Assembly (NCBI GenBank): GCA_036824045.1
Contig: DAITAZ010000049.1
Span: forward strand, 1 to 25,961
Direction of reading: 5' to 3'
Origin: DAITAZ01 sp036824045
GTDB lineage: Bacteria > Pseudomonadota > Gammaproteobacteria > Burkholderiales > Rhodocyclaceae
DNA length: 25,961 nucleotides
Positions 1 to 7,354 of the stretch are shown here, piece after piece (position 1 is the stretch's first letter; the number at the start of each line of letters is the position of its first letter). Both the position numbers and the translations under genes were made by a program. The notes under the pieces are model-generated. The model saw nothing but the letters and a program-made list of their open reading frames with translations, was not told the origin of the DNA and ran no database searches.

Positions 1-659
1 TGGGAACCACTCTAGCCGGCATCGCATTCAAACCCACCCGCCCGGTGGATGATTTCCGCGCTCTTGTGTCCAAGTTGTGCGGGGAAGAGGCTGTTGCTGT
101 GGAGCAACCTGTTGCCGGTGGGTTCGATATCAGGGACCACGCTGATGTGATGGTGCTGGTGTTTGGTGAGGTTTGCTTTATCTGCAACAACGATATTGCG
201 TGGGGTCTGCTGGAGAAGCCGGCTTCCGATGTGGCATTCACGCACCAGGCGCTTGGATGCCCTGATTCTTTCATGGTCTTTTGCCGCTATGACTCGGGCG
301 GTAGTTACGGCTACGCCTTGGTGGAGAAGGGTGAAAGAGTCCGATCGAGGCTGCAGACGACGGATGTTCCGGGGTTGCCGCCGTTGATTGAATTCGGCGA
401 GCCACTGGATAGCGAAAAGCGTTGGTTGGCGGCGCCCTATTATTTCGAGGATGAGGATGGTCCGGAGGACGAGCGGGAGAAGATCTTCTATCAGGGCGAG
501 CCGGCGATTGAGGTGCTGGAGTATTTCCTCACCAGCCGGATGCTTGATGAAGCGCTTGTGAGCCGATTCGGGGTTTGTCCGTGGAATACGGACGTCAAGC
601 CCGTCTGCCATATGTTCAGGCTCACCGGCGCCAGGAAGCCTTGGTGGCGGCTGTGGTAG
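1..659 (+). CDS. Hypothetical protein, 5' end just outside the window
   Basis: This is an unrecognised soluble protein. The frame is open to the first base of the window. Bases 1-2 are TG and the next codons read GTTLAGIAFKPTRP, so a start codon (xTG) very probably sits one base before the window, giving about 219 residues. A GTG at 45 is an internal alternative. The protein is acidic in the middle (a run of D/E around 'DEDGPEDERE') and ends in a basic, Trp-rich tail. There is no signal peptide or membrane segment. I do not recognise the family and assign no function. Codon use matches the neighbouring genes, which supports it being real. The gene is followed by 114 bp without a gene. Confidence 0.6.
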   Translation, partial: GTTLAGIAFKPTRPVDDFRALVSKLCGEEAVAVEQPVAGGFDIRDHADVMVLVFGEVCFICNNDIAWGLLEKPASDVAFTHQALGCPDSFMVFCRYDSGGSYGYALVEKGERVRSRLQTTDVPGLPPLIEFGEPLDSEKRWLAAPYYFEDEDGPEDEREKIFYQGEPAIEVLEYFLTSRMLDEALVSRFGVCPWNTDVKPVCHMFRLTGARKPWWRLW

Positions 660-773
660 CGGGGGGAGCGGCCCTCTGCGGCCGGGGAGCGTGCTTGGCT
701 GGGGGGAGGGCTCCACGCAAGTTCCACAGGCTGCTGGCCTTGGGTGCCACAGCCATCTGATCGGGAGGCTTTT

Positions 774-1214
774 ATGCCCTTTCAAGCCGAACCTGGCGTC
801 ATCCGTTGGCGCATGCACTTTGCCTCTCCTCCGGCGCGGGTCTACGCCGCCTTGGCCACGGACCCTGGTCGCGCGGCCTATTGGGCCGAGGCGGCGCCGG
901 AGGTGGATGGTGTTGTCACCTTTCACATCCTCAATTACGCGCCCTGGGCGGGGCGTATCCTGAAGCGCGTGGTGCCCTCGCTGTTCGCGGTTGAGTACTT
1001 CGGAACGGTGGTGGAATTCTCCCTCGCCAGCGACGGGGCAGGGGGGACCGATCTGTCGCTCGTGGCCAGCCAAGTGGATGCGTCCATACACTGGGAGATG
1101 GTTGCGGGCTGGGTGTCGGTCCTCATGGCGATGAAGGCGGCGGTGGACCATGGCGTCGATCTGCGCAATCACGATCCCGCCCGCTCCTGGAGCGATGGCT
1201 ATGCCGACAACTGA
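774..1214 (+). CDS. SRPBCC (START/Aha1-like) family protein
   Basis: This 146-residue protein looks like a single helix-grip SRPBCC domain. Seen in the sequence: an N-terminal strand ending in FASPPARVYAALATDP, the usual 'hydrophobic strand, then P-x-x-V-[FY]-x-x-[LW]-x-D' opening of the fold, alternating strands, and a long C-terminal helix (MVAGWVSVLMAMKAAVDHGV). The family binds hydrophobic ligands in an internal cavity; no ligand can be inferred here. The start at 774 is chosen because GGGAGG lies at 764-769; an in-frame ATG at 744 lacks such a site. It lies 50 bp before the thioesterase gene, so the two may be co-transcribed. Confidence 0.7.
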   Translation: MPFQAEPGVIRWRMHFASPPARVYAALATDPGRAAYWAEAAPEVDGVVTFHILNYAPWAGRILKRVVPSLFAVEYFGTVVEFSLASDGAGGTDLSLVASQVDASIHWEMVAGWVSVLMAMKAAVDHGVDLRNHDPARSWSDGYADN

Positions 1215-1264
1215 GCGCCGCCGAGGCGAATGCAGTGTCAGAAACGAGAACCAAGGAAGACACA

Positions 1265-1708
1265 ATGAGCGAGCACGCGACCCCGGGCTTTCTGCGGTCG
1301 GAGATCACCCTTGATCTGCTGAACCGGCGGGGGGTGGGGCATTTTCCCGGCTTGATCGGGGTGGAGATTCTGGCGTTGGAGGAGGGGCGGCTGACGAGCC
1401 GGCTGCGGGTGCGGCCGGACCTGATGGCGCCGAATGGTTTTCTCCATGCGGCCACGGTGGTCGGGCTGGCGGATACCACCTGTGGTTATGGCACGGTGGC
1501 GCACCTGCCGGCGGGCGCCCGCTCCTTCACCACCATCGAGCTGAAGAGCAACTTCCTGGGTACGGCGCGGGAGGGCTACATCCTGTGCGAGGCGCGGGCG
1601 GAGCACCTGGGGCGCACCACCCAGGTGTGGGATGCCCGGGTAAGCAGCGAGAGCGGGGCGGGCATGGCGCTGTTCCGCTGCTCCCAGATGATCCTCTGGC
1701 CGCGTTAG
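1265..1708 (+). CDS. PaaI-type hot-dog fold acyl-CoA thioesterase
   Basis: This 147-residue single-domain hot-dog protein probably hydrolyses an acyl- or aryl-CoA thioester. The family signature is visible: G(V)EILALEEGRLTSRLRVRPDL, followed by an 'N-G-F-L-H-A-A-T-V-V-G-L-A-D-T' segment around residues 58-72, which corresponds to the HGG..ALAD catalytic helix of the PaaI group. Here the usual 'HGG' reads LHA, so the substrate and even the activity are uncertain. The start at 1265 has AAGGAAGA a few bases upstream; a GTG at 1235 is less likely. It converges with hisC, with 33 bp between stop codons that contain a small hairpin. Confidence 0.72.
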   Translation: MSEHATPGFLRSEITLDLLNRRGVGHFPGLIGVEILALEEGRLTSRLRVRPDLMAPNGFLHAATVVGLADTTCGYGTVAHLPAGARSFTTIELKSNFLGTAREGYILCEARAEHLGRTTQVWDARVSSESGAGMALFRCSQMILWPR

Positions 1709-1717
1709 GCCCGCTGT

Positions 1718-1733
1718 CCGGCGTTGCCGCCGG
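1718..1733. terminator. Small hairpin between convergent genes
   Basis: CCGGCG-TTGC-CGCCGG is a perfect 6-bp stem with a tetraloop. It lies between the stops of the thioesterase gene (1708) and hisC (1742). There is no T-run on either strand, so termination is only suggested by position. Confidence 0.35.
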
Positions 1734-1741
1734 GTGTGCCC

Positions 1742-2809
1742 TCAGGCGAGGATTTCCTGCAGCGCGGACACCAGGGCCTGGCACTCCTCGCGGGTGCCGA
1801 TGGAGATGCGCAGGTGCTGGTCGATGCGGGGCAGGCGGAAGTGGCGGACGATGATGCCGCGGCTGCGCAGGGCTGCCGCCAGCTCGGCGGCGTCCCGCCC
1901 CGGGTGGCGGACGAAGACGAAGTTGGCGGCGGAGGGCAGCACGGCGAAGCCCAGCGCCGAGAGTTCGGCGCCGAGCCATTCGCGGCTGGCCACGACCCGG
2001 GCGCAGGTGTCGCGGAAATACCCGTCGGCCTCGAAGGAGGCGGCGGCGCCGACGATGGCGAGGCGGTCGAGGGGGTAGGAGTTGAAGCTGTTCTTGACCC
2101 GTTCCAGTGCCTCGATCAGATCCGCCTGCCCGACCGCGAAGCCCACCCGCAGCCCGGCCAGGGAGCGGGACTTGGAGAGCGTTTGCACCACCAGCAGGTT
2201 GGGGTGGCGGGCGACCAGGGGGATGGCGGATTCGCCGCCGAAGTCCACATAGGCTTCGTCCAGCACCAGCAGGCAGTCCGGCCGGCTGGCGAGCAGGCGC
2301 TCGATTTCGGCCAGGGGCAGGAGCCGCCCGGTGGGAGCGTTGGGGTTGGGGAAGATGATGGCGCCGGGGCCCTCGCCGGGGGCGAGGTAGTCATCGACAC
2401 GGATGGAGAAATCCTCGGCCAGCGGCACCAGCGCGTAGTCCACCCCGTAGAGGCCGCAGTACACCGGGTAGAAACTGTAGGTGATGTCGGGGAACCACAG
2501 GGGGCGCGGCTGCTTGAGCAGCCCCATGAAGGCGTGGGCCAGCACTTCGTCCGAACCGTTGCCCACGAACACCTGGCCCGGCGGGATGCCGTGGTAGGCG
2601 GCGATGGCGGCTTTGAGGCGGTCCGCGTTCGGGTCCGGGTAGAGGCGCAGGCTGTCGGCGGCTTCGCCCCGGATGGCGGTGAGCACCTCGGGGGCGGGGC
2701 CGTAGGGGTTTTCGTTGGTGTTGAGCTTGACCAGATTGGCCAGCTTGGGTTGCTCGCCCGGCACATAGGGGGTCAGCGTGTGGACCAGCGGGCTCCAGAA
2801 TCGGCTCAT
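1742..2809 (-). CDS. hisC: Histidinol-phosphate aminotransferase
   Basis: This is a PLP enzyme (EC 2.6.1.9) that converts imidazole acetol phosphate and glutamate to histidinol phosphate. Its 355 residues are typical for the family. Motifs seen: NTNENPYGPAP near residues 30-40, the phosphate-binding FVGNGSDE (81-88), N157 in PNPNAPTG, D184 in LDEAY (PLP pyridine contact), the Schiff-base lysine K213 in LSKSRSLAGLRVGF, and a C-terminal R-I-S-I-G. The start at 2809 (MSRFWSPLV) is preferred over the upstream GTG at 2839, because homologues begin close to this point. In related betaproteobacteria hisC is normally co-directional with hisB. Here it is transcribed away from hisB across a 106-bp divergent spacer, so it needs its own promoter. 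Confidence 0.95.
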   Translation of the reverse strand: MSRFWSPLVHTLTPYVPGEQPKLANLVKLNTNENPYGPAPEVLTAIRGEAADSLRLYPDPNADRLKAAIAAYHGIPPGQVFVGNGSDEVLAHAFMGLLKQPRPLWFPDITYSFYPVYCGLYGVDYALVPLAEDFSIRVDDYLAPGEGPGAIIFPNPNAPTGRLLPLAEIERLLASRPDCLLVLDEAYVDFGGESAIPLVARHPNLLVVQTLSKSRSLAGLRVGFAVGQADLIEALERVKNSFNSYPLDRLAIVGAAASFEADGYFRDTCARVVASREWLGAELSALGFAVLPSAANFVFVRHPGRDAAELAAALRSRGIIVRHFRLPRIDQHLRISIGTREECQALVSALQEILA

Positions 2810-2819
2810 GGGTGTCGGC

Positions 2820-2849
2820 TTGGGCGCAATGGGGAGCACGCGATGTTAT
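2820..2849 (+). promoter_or_regulatory. Possible sigma-70 promoter for hisB operon
   Basis: TTGGGC (2820-2825) and TGTTAT (2844-2849) are spaced by 18 bp in the hisC-hisB divergent spacer. The match to consensus is modest. It is offered because hisB needs a promoter here, given that hisC points away. Confidence 0.25.
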
Positions 2850-2915
2850 CATGGCCCCTGTTTTCACCCGGCCTTGCCCCCAATCCCGCGGGTGATGGCC
2901 CACATCCCTAGCCCC

Positions 2916-3503
2916 ATGCGTCAGATCGAGATCGTCCGCAACACCCTGGAGACCCAGATCCGCGTCAAGCTGGATCTGGATGGCAGCGGCAAGTCCGTGC
3001 TCGCCACCGGCATCCCCTTTTTCGACCACATGCTGGACCAGATCGCCCGGCATGGCATGGTGGATCTGGAGGTGGACGCCAAAGGGGATCTGCACATCGA
3101 CGGCCACCACACGGTGGAGGATGTGGGCATCACCCTGGGGCAGGCATTTGCCAAGGCGGTGGGCGACAAGAAAGGGCTGACCCGCTATGGGCACGCCTAT
3201 GTGCCGCTGGACGAGGCGCTCTCCCGGGTGGTGATCGATCTTTCCGGCCGGCCGGGGCTGACGCTGGAGGCGGAGTTCGCCCGGGCGATGATCGGCAGCT
3301 TCGATACCGAGCTGGTATTCGAGTTCTTCCAGGGCTTCGTCAACCATGCGCTGGTCACACTGCACATCGACAATCTGCGCGGCCGCAACGCCCACCATCA
3401 GGTGGAAACGATTTTCAAGGCATTCGGGCGTGCGCTGCGCATGGCCGCTGCGCCCGATGCGCGGGCCGCGGGCACTGTGCCCTCCACCAAGGGCAGCCTG
3501 TAG
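2916..3503 (+). CDS. hisB: Imidazoleglycerol-phosphate dehydratase
   Basis: This 195-residue monofunctional HisB (EC 4.2.1.19) dehydrates imidazole glycerol phosphate to imidazole acetol phosphate. The two halves of the duplicated fold each show a metal-binding signature: FFDHMLDQIARHG (H38, H46) with DGHHTVEDVGI (H64, H65, E68) in the first, and VNHALVTLHIDNLRG (H144) with NAHHQVETIFKAFGRAL (H160, H161, E164) in the second. These residues bind the manganese pair. The C-terminus GTVPSTKGSL is the usual family ending. The start at 2916 (MRQIEIVRNT) matches homologue length; ATG 2895 would add seven residues. It is the first gene of hisBHAFIE. Confidence 0.96.
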   Translation: MRQIEIVRNTLETQIRVKLDLDGSGKSVLATGIPFFDHMLDQIARHGMVDLEVDAKGDLHIDGHHTVEDVGITLGQAFAKAVGDKKGLTRYGHAYVPLDEALSRVVIDLSGRPGLTLEAEFARAMIGSFDTELVFEFFQGFVNHALVTLHIDNLRGRNAHHQVETIFKAFGRALRMAAAPDARAAGTVPSTKGSL

Positions 3504-3551
3504 CGCCGCACCTGTTTTCTTACTCCGGTTACCGTTTTCGGAATCTTCCAC

Positions 3552-4193
3552 ATGACGACCCTCGCAATCGTCGACTACGGCATGGGCAATCTGCGCTCCG
3601 TTGCCAAGGCCATCGAACACGTTGCCCCCGCCGGGACCCGGGTGCTGGTCACCCACGATCCGGCGGTGGTGCTGGCGGCGGACCGGGTGGTGGTGCCCGG
3701 CCAGGGGGCCATGCCCGACTGCATGCGCGAGCTGGGTGCGCGGGGGCTGCAGCAGGCGGTGGTGGAGGCCGCGGCGACCAAGCCTTTCCTTGGCATCTGC
3801 ATTGGCCTGCAGATGCTGTTCGCCCACAGCGAAGAAGGCGATGTGCCCGGACTGGGCATCTTCGCCGGCGAGGTGAAGCGTTTCCCGCGTGCGCGCATGG
3901 AGGCGCCGGATGGCAGCCGCCTGAAGGTGCCGCACATGGGGTGGAACCGGGTCAGCCAGTCAGGCGCCCATCCGCTCTGGGCGGGGATTGCCGAGGGCGA
4001 GCGCTTCTACTTCGTGCACAGTTACTACGTCTGCCCCGCCGAACCGGGCCTGGTGGCCGCGACGACCGAATATGGGCTGGCCTTTACCTGCGCCATAGCC
4101 CGAGCTAATATCTTTGCCGTTCAGTTTCATCCTGAAAAGAGCGCCCACGCTGGCTTGACGCTGCTTTCCAACTTCACCCGCTGGAATCCCTGA
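3552..4193 (+). CDS. hisH: Imidazole glycerol phosphate synthase, glutaminase subunit
   Basis: This 213-residue class I glutamine amidotransferase supplies ammonia to HisF. The triad is complete: nucleophile C83 in FLGICIGLQMLF, and H193 and E195 in QFHPEKSAH. The N-terminal IVDYGMGNLRSV and oxyanion-strand VVPGQGAMPDCM (around residues 47-58) are also typical of HisH. It lies 48 bp after hisB and 51 bp before hisA, in the usual order. The ammonia tunnel partner HisF is encoded two genes downstream. Confidence 0.96.
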   Translation: MTTLAIVDYGMGNLRSVAKAIEHVAPAGTRVLVTHDPAVVLAADRVVVPGQGAMPDCMRELGARGLQQAVVEAAATKPFLGICIGLQMLFAHSEEGDVPGLGIFAGEVKRFPRARMEAPDGSRLKVPHMGWNRVSQSGAHPLWAGIAEGERFYFVHSYYVCPAEPGLVAATTEYGLAFTCAIARANIFAVQFHPEKSAHAGLTLLSNFTRWNP

Positions 4194-4244
4194 CGCAGTG
4201 TCCGGTCCCCTTTCCCCACCCGTTTTTCCCTTGATCCTGCTCGT

Positions 4245-4997
4245 ATGCTGCTGATACCCGCGATCGACCTCAAGGACGGCTCTTGTGTTCGTCTAAAACA
4301 AGGCGACATGGACGACGCCACTGTGTTTTCCGAAGACCCGGTGGCCATGGCCCAGCACTGGCTCGCCCAGGGCGCGCGCCGCCTGCACCTGGTGGACCTC
4401 AATGGTGCGGTGGCCGGCAAGCCCAAGAACGAGCCAGTCATCAAACGCATCGTTGCCGCCGTGGGCGAGGATGTGCCCATCCAGCTCGGTGGCGGCATCC
4501 GTGACCTGGATACCATCGAGCGCTATCTGGACGATGGCATCAGCTACGTGATCATCGGCACCGCCGCGGTCAAGAATCCGGGCTTCCTGCACGATGCCTG
4601 CGGCGCCTTCCCGGGCCACATCATGGTCGGGCTGGACGCGCGGGACGGCAAGGTGGCGACGGACGGCTGGTCCAAGATGACCGGGCACGACGTGGTGGAC
4701 CTGGCCAAGAAGTTCGAGGACTACGGTGTCGAGGGCGTGATCTACACCGATATCGGCCGGGACGGCATGTTGTCGGGCGTGAATATCGAAGCCACGGTGC
4801 GTCTGGCCCGCGCCCTGCGCATTCCCGTGATCGCCAGTGGTGGCATTGCCACCCTGGAAGATGTGCGGGCCTTGTGCGCGGTGGAGGACGAGGGCATCAC
4901 CGGGGCCATCACCGGGCGCGCCATCTACGAGGGCACCCTGGACTTCAAGGCCGGCCAGGCGCTGGCCGATGAGCTGGAGGGCCAAGGCGAGGCCTGA
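4245..4997 (+). CDS. hisA: ProFAR isomerase (phosphoribosylformimino-AICAR-P isomerase)
   Basis: This 250-residue (beta-alpha)8 barrel (EC 5.3.1.16) converts ProFAR to PRFAR by an Amadori rearrangement. The two acid/base aspartates are present: D8 in LLIPAIDLKDG and D131 in VGLDARDGK. Phosphate-binding loops LGGGIRD (81-87) and the later ASGGIATLED and GAITGRAIYEG segments are intact. It ends at 4997, 56 bp before hisF, its structural paralogue. No frameshift or unusual insertion is seen. Confidence 0.96.
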   Translation: MLLIPAIDLKDGSCVRLKQGDMDDATVFSEDPVAMAQHWLAQGARRLHLVDLNGAVAGKPKNEPVIKRIVAAVGEDVPIQLGGGIRDLDTIERYLDDGISYVIIGTAAVKNPGFLHDACGAFPGHIMVGLDARDGKVATDGWSKMTGHDVVDLAKKFEDYGVEGVIYTDIGRDGMLSGVNIEATVRLARALRIPVIASGGIATLEDVRALCAVEDEGITGAITGRAIYEGTLDFKAGQALADELEGQGEA

Positions 4998-5053
4998 ATG
5001 CTTGCGGGGCGGGCCGTGCTGCCCGCCTGCGCTTCGGCCCCTACCTGACGATC

Positions 5054-5812
5054 ATGCTTGCCAAACGGATAATTCCCTGCCTGGATGTGAAGGCGGGGCG
5101 TGTGGTCAAGGGCATCAACTTTGTCGGCCTGCGCGATGCGGGCGATCCGGTGGAGATTGCCCGCCGGTACGACGAACAAGGTGCCGACGAGCTTACCTTT
5201 CTCGACATCACCGCCAGTTCCGACGACCGGGACATCATCCTCCACGTGGTGGAGCAAGTGGCGGAGCAGGTCTTCATTCCCCTGACGGTCGGCGGCGGCA
5301 TCCGCACTGTGGAGGATGTGCGCCGGCTGCTCAACGCCGGGGCGGACAAGGTCAGCATCAATACCGCCGCGGTCCATAATCCGCAACTGGTGGCGGACGC
5401 CACCGGCAAAGTGGGCTCCCAGTGCATCGTGGTGGCCATCGACGCCAAGCAGGTGGCGGATGGCCGCTGGGAGGTGTTCACCCACGGCGGGCGCAACCCC
5501 ACCGGGCTGGATGCCATCGAGTGGGCGCGCAGGATGCAGTCCCTGGGGGCGGGGGAGATCCTGCTCACCAGCATGGACCGGGACGGCACGCGCAATGGTT
5601 TCGATTTGGCCCTGACGCGCGCGGTGGCCGAGGCGGTGGAGATTCCGGTCATTGCCAGCGGCGGGGTGGGCAATCTGGCCCATCTGGCCGACGGCGTTCA
5701 GCAGGGCAGAGCCGATGCGGTGCTGGCCGCCAGCATCTTTCATTTCGGCGAGCATACGGTGCGGGAGGCCAAGGAGTTCATGCGGGCCCGGGGTATCGAG
5801 GTGCGGCTCTGA
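5054..5812 (+). CDS. hisF: Imidazole glycerol phosphate synthase, cyclase subunit
   Basis: This 252-residue (beta-alpha)8 barrel uses ammonia from HisH to cyclise PRFAR into imidazole glycerol phosphate and AICAR. The catalytic aspartates D11 (IIPCLDVKAGRVVKG) and D130 (VVAIDAKQ) are present, as are phosphate loops TVGGGIRTVED (around 79-89) and ASGGVGNLAH near the C-terminal face. Length is normal. It is 29 bp upstream of hisI and clearly part of the same operon. Confidence 0.97.
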   Translation: MLAKRIIPCLDVKAGRVVKGINFVGLRDAGDPVEIARRYDEQGADELTFLDITASSDDRDIILHVVEQVAEQVFIPLTVGGGIRTVEDVRRLLNAGADKVSINTAAVHNPQLVADATGKVGSQCIVVAIDAKQVADGRWEVFTHGGRNPTGLDAIEWARRMQSLGAGEILLTSMDRDGTRNGFDLALTRAVAEAVEIPVIASGGVGNLAHLADGVQQGRADAVLAASIFHFGEHTVREAKEFMRARGIEVRL

Positions 5813-5841
5813 GGCAGGCGCCGACAGGCAAGGGAAGAGTG

Positions 5842-6231
5842 ATGAAATCCGCCAAATGGCTCAACGAAGTGGTGTGGGACGAACACGGCCTGGTGCCGGT
5901 CATCGCCCGCGAAGCGGCCACCGGGGATGTACTGATGTTCGCGTGGATGAACCGGGAAGCCCTGGAGATCACGGCCCGCGACGGGCGCGCGGTGTATTGG
6001 TCGCGTTCGCGTCGGAAGCTGTGGTTCAAGGGCGAGGAATCGGGCCATGTGCAGCGGGTGGTGGACATCCGCACCGACTGCGACAAGGACGTGATCCTGC
6101 TGACCGTCGAGCAGCTTGGCGGCATCGCCTGCCACACCGGCCGTCACAGTTGCTTCTTCCACACGCTGGACGACGGGCATTGGCAGGAAAGCGAACCTGT
6201 TTTGAAAGACCCTAAGGAAATCTACAAATGA
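5842..6231 (+). CDS. hisI: Phosphoribosyl-AMP cyclohydrolase
   Basis: This 129-residue monofunctional HisI (EC 3.5.4.19) opens the adenine ring of PR-AMP to give ProFAR. The zinc cysteines C80, C97 and C104 and the aspartate triad D79/D81/D83 of RTDCDKD (magnesium binding) are visible, as is the conserved ACHTGRHSCF. The start at 5842 has AGGGAAGAG upstream. The stop overlaps the hisE start in ATGA (6228-6231), indicating translational coupling. Unlike enteric bacteria, hisI and hisE are separate genes here. Confidence 0.95.
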   Translation: MKSAKWLNEVVWDEHGLVPVIAREAATGDVLMFAWMNREALEITARDGRAVYWSRSRRKLWFKGEESGHVQRVVDIRTDCDKDVILLTVEQLGGIACHTGRHSCFFHTLDDGHWQESEPVLKDPKEIYK

Positions 6232-6551
6232 TCGATCTGGAAGTAATGCATCGGGTTAACGCCACCCTTGTCGAGCGCAAGAAGGCCGATCCGGATTCGT
6301 CCTACGTTTCCGGGCTGTACGCCAAGGGAACGGACGCCATTTGCAAGAAAGTGGCGGAAGAGGCGGCGGAAGCCATCATGGCGGCCAAGGACGGGGATCG
6401 TCTGCATCTGGTGTGGGAAGTGACGGATGTGTGGTTCCACACCCTGGTGCTGCTGAACCATTTCGGCCTGGGCGTGGACGACGTGGTGGCCGAGTTCCGC
6501 CGGAGGGAAGGTGTCTCCGGCGTCGATGAGAAGAAGTCCCGCCAGTCCTGA
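6228..6551 (+). CDS. hisE: Phosphoribosyl-ATP pyrophosphatase
   Basis: This 107-residue all-alpha NTP pyrophosphohydrolase (EC 3.6.1.31) hydrolyses PR-ATP to PR-AMP, the substrate of HisI. The MazG-like metal site is present: E44, E45 and E48 in KVAEEAAEAI, and E64 and D67 in WEVTDVWFH. The start overlaps the hisI stop by four bases. It is the last his gene and is followed by a very stable hairpin. Confidence 0.94.
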   Translation: MIDLEVMHRVNATLVERKKADPDSSYVSGLYAKGTDAICKKVAEEAAEAIMAAKDGDRLHLVWEVTDVWFHTLVLLNHFGLGVDDVVAEFRRREGVSGVDEKKSRQS

Positions 6552-6568
6552 TCCGGCCTGCGCGACCC

Positions 6569-6621
6569 CCGCGGCCGCGCCCCTGCGAGTGTCCCTGATG
6601 CTCGCGGGGGCGCGGCCGCGG
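6569..6621 (+). terminator. Very strong hairpin after hisE
   Basis: The arms 6569-6583 and 6607-6621 are perfect 15-bp inverted repeats (CCGCGGCCGCGCCCC and its complement). The stem continues inward through 6584-6589 and 6601-6606 with one G-U pair, giving 21 bp around an 11-base loop. It is followed by TTACAATTT rather than a pure T-run. This could be a terminator or RNA-stabilising end for the his operon that separates it from hinT. Confidence 0.6.
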
Positions 6622-6676
6622 TTACAATTTCGCCCGCATCCAGGCGTTCAACGTCGGCGTATTTCGAGGTAAAAGC

Positions 6677-7030
6677 ATGGACGACTGCATTTTCTGCAAG
6701 ATCGTGAGGGGTGAAATCCCCGCCCGGAAGGTGTATGAAGACGATCTGGTGCTGGCCTTCAATGACATCCATCCGGCGCGCCCCGTGCATGTGCTGGTGA
6801 TCCCGAAGAAGCACATCACCTCGCTGGCGCATGTGACGGCGGAAGACGAAGTGGTGCTCGGGCGCCTGCTGGCGGTGGCCAACCGTATTGCCTGCGAGGC
6901 GGGCAGCCCGGACGGTTTCCGTTCCATCATCAATACCGGGCGGGTGGGGCAACAGGAAGTTATGCACCTGCACATGCATGTGGTGGGCGGCCCTGATCCG
7001 GTCGGCCCGATGCTCAAACGGCTGCAATAA
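6677..7030 (+). CDS. hinT: HIT-family purine nucleoside phosphoramidase (HinT-like)
   Basis: This 117-residue histidine-triad protein belongs to the branch that hydrolyses aminoacyl- and phosphoramidate adenylates. The catalytic triad HLHMH is at residues 97-101 (H97, H99, H101) followed by VVGG. An N-terminal CIFCKI pair (C4, C7), a possible zinc site in many HIT proteins, and FNDIHPARPVHVLVIPKKH are also typical. It lies between his and tat genes, as in many betaproteobacteria. The start at 6677 has GAGGTAA upstream. It ends 10 bp before tatA, so it probably forms a transcription unit with tatABC. Confidence 0.93.
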   Translation: MDDCIFCKIVRGEIPARKVYEDDLVLAFNDIHPARPVHVLVIPKKHITSLAHVTAEDEVVLGRLLAVANRIACEAGSPDGFRSIINTGRVGQQEVMHLHMHVVGGPDPVGPMLKRLQ

Positions 7031-7040
7031 GGAGACGGCG

Positions 7041-7265
7041 ATGGGTTCTTTCAGCATCTGGCACTGGTTGATCGTGCTGGTGATCATTCTGCTGGTGTTC
7101 GGCACCAAGAAACTGCGCAACATCGGGTCGGACCTGGGGGGCGCGGTCAAGGGTTTCAAGGAAGGCATGCGCGAGGGGGGCGACGCTGCCTCGTCCGGCA
7201 GCGCCCAGCAGTTGGGCACTGGCCAGACCGTGGATGCCGAGGTCAAGGACAAGACCCGCACCTGA
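7041..7265 (+). CDS. tatA: Sec-independent translocase pore subunit TatA
   Basis: This 74-residue protein forms the size-variable pore that moves folded, twin-arginine proteins across the inner membrane. One N-terminal helix (about residues 5-20, IWHWLIVLVIILLVF) is followed by the hinge FGTKKLRNIG and an amphipathic helix (SDLGGAVKGFKEGM), then a polar tail. That is the complete TatA pattern. AAGGAG precedes the start. NasA is a molybdoenzyme, but it lacks a twin-arginine signal and is not an obvious Tat client. Confidence 0.94.
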   Translation: MGSFSIWHWLIVLVIILLVFGTKKLRNIGSDLGGAVKGFKEGMREGGDAASSGSAQQLGTGQTVDAEVKDKTRT

Positions 7266-7320
7266 GCCTTCTGCACGCCGCGGCGGCCCTCCGCCCCGCG
7301 GTCTTCCCGAGTTGATTCAG

Positions 7321-7338
7321 CGGTGCCCCGGGGCACCG
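7321..7338. repeat. Perfect 18-bp palindrome upstream of tatB
   Basis: CGGTGCCCCGGGGCACCG is a perfect palindrome without a spacer, lying 16 bp before the tatB start. In RNA it could form a short hairpin near the tatB ribosome-binding region; as DNA it could be an operator. No function is shown by the sequence. Confidence 0.5.
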
Positions 7339-7354
7339 GTACTTGATCGCGCGC

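Noticed and set aside
12..1265. 417-residue minus frame across the first two genes
   Set aside because: It spans two + strand genes and an intergenic gap, is His/Arg/Pro-rich, and has no ribosome site or recognisable domain.
1724..2911. 395-residue open frame on + opposite hisC
   Set aside because: Shadow of hisC; low-complexity Gly/Ala/Glu/Gln translation with no motif.
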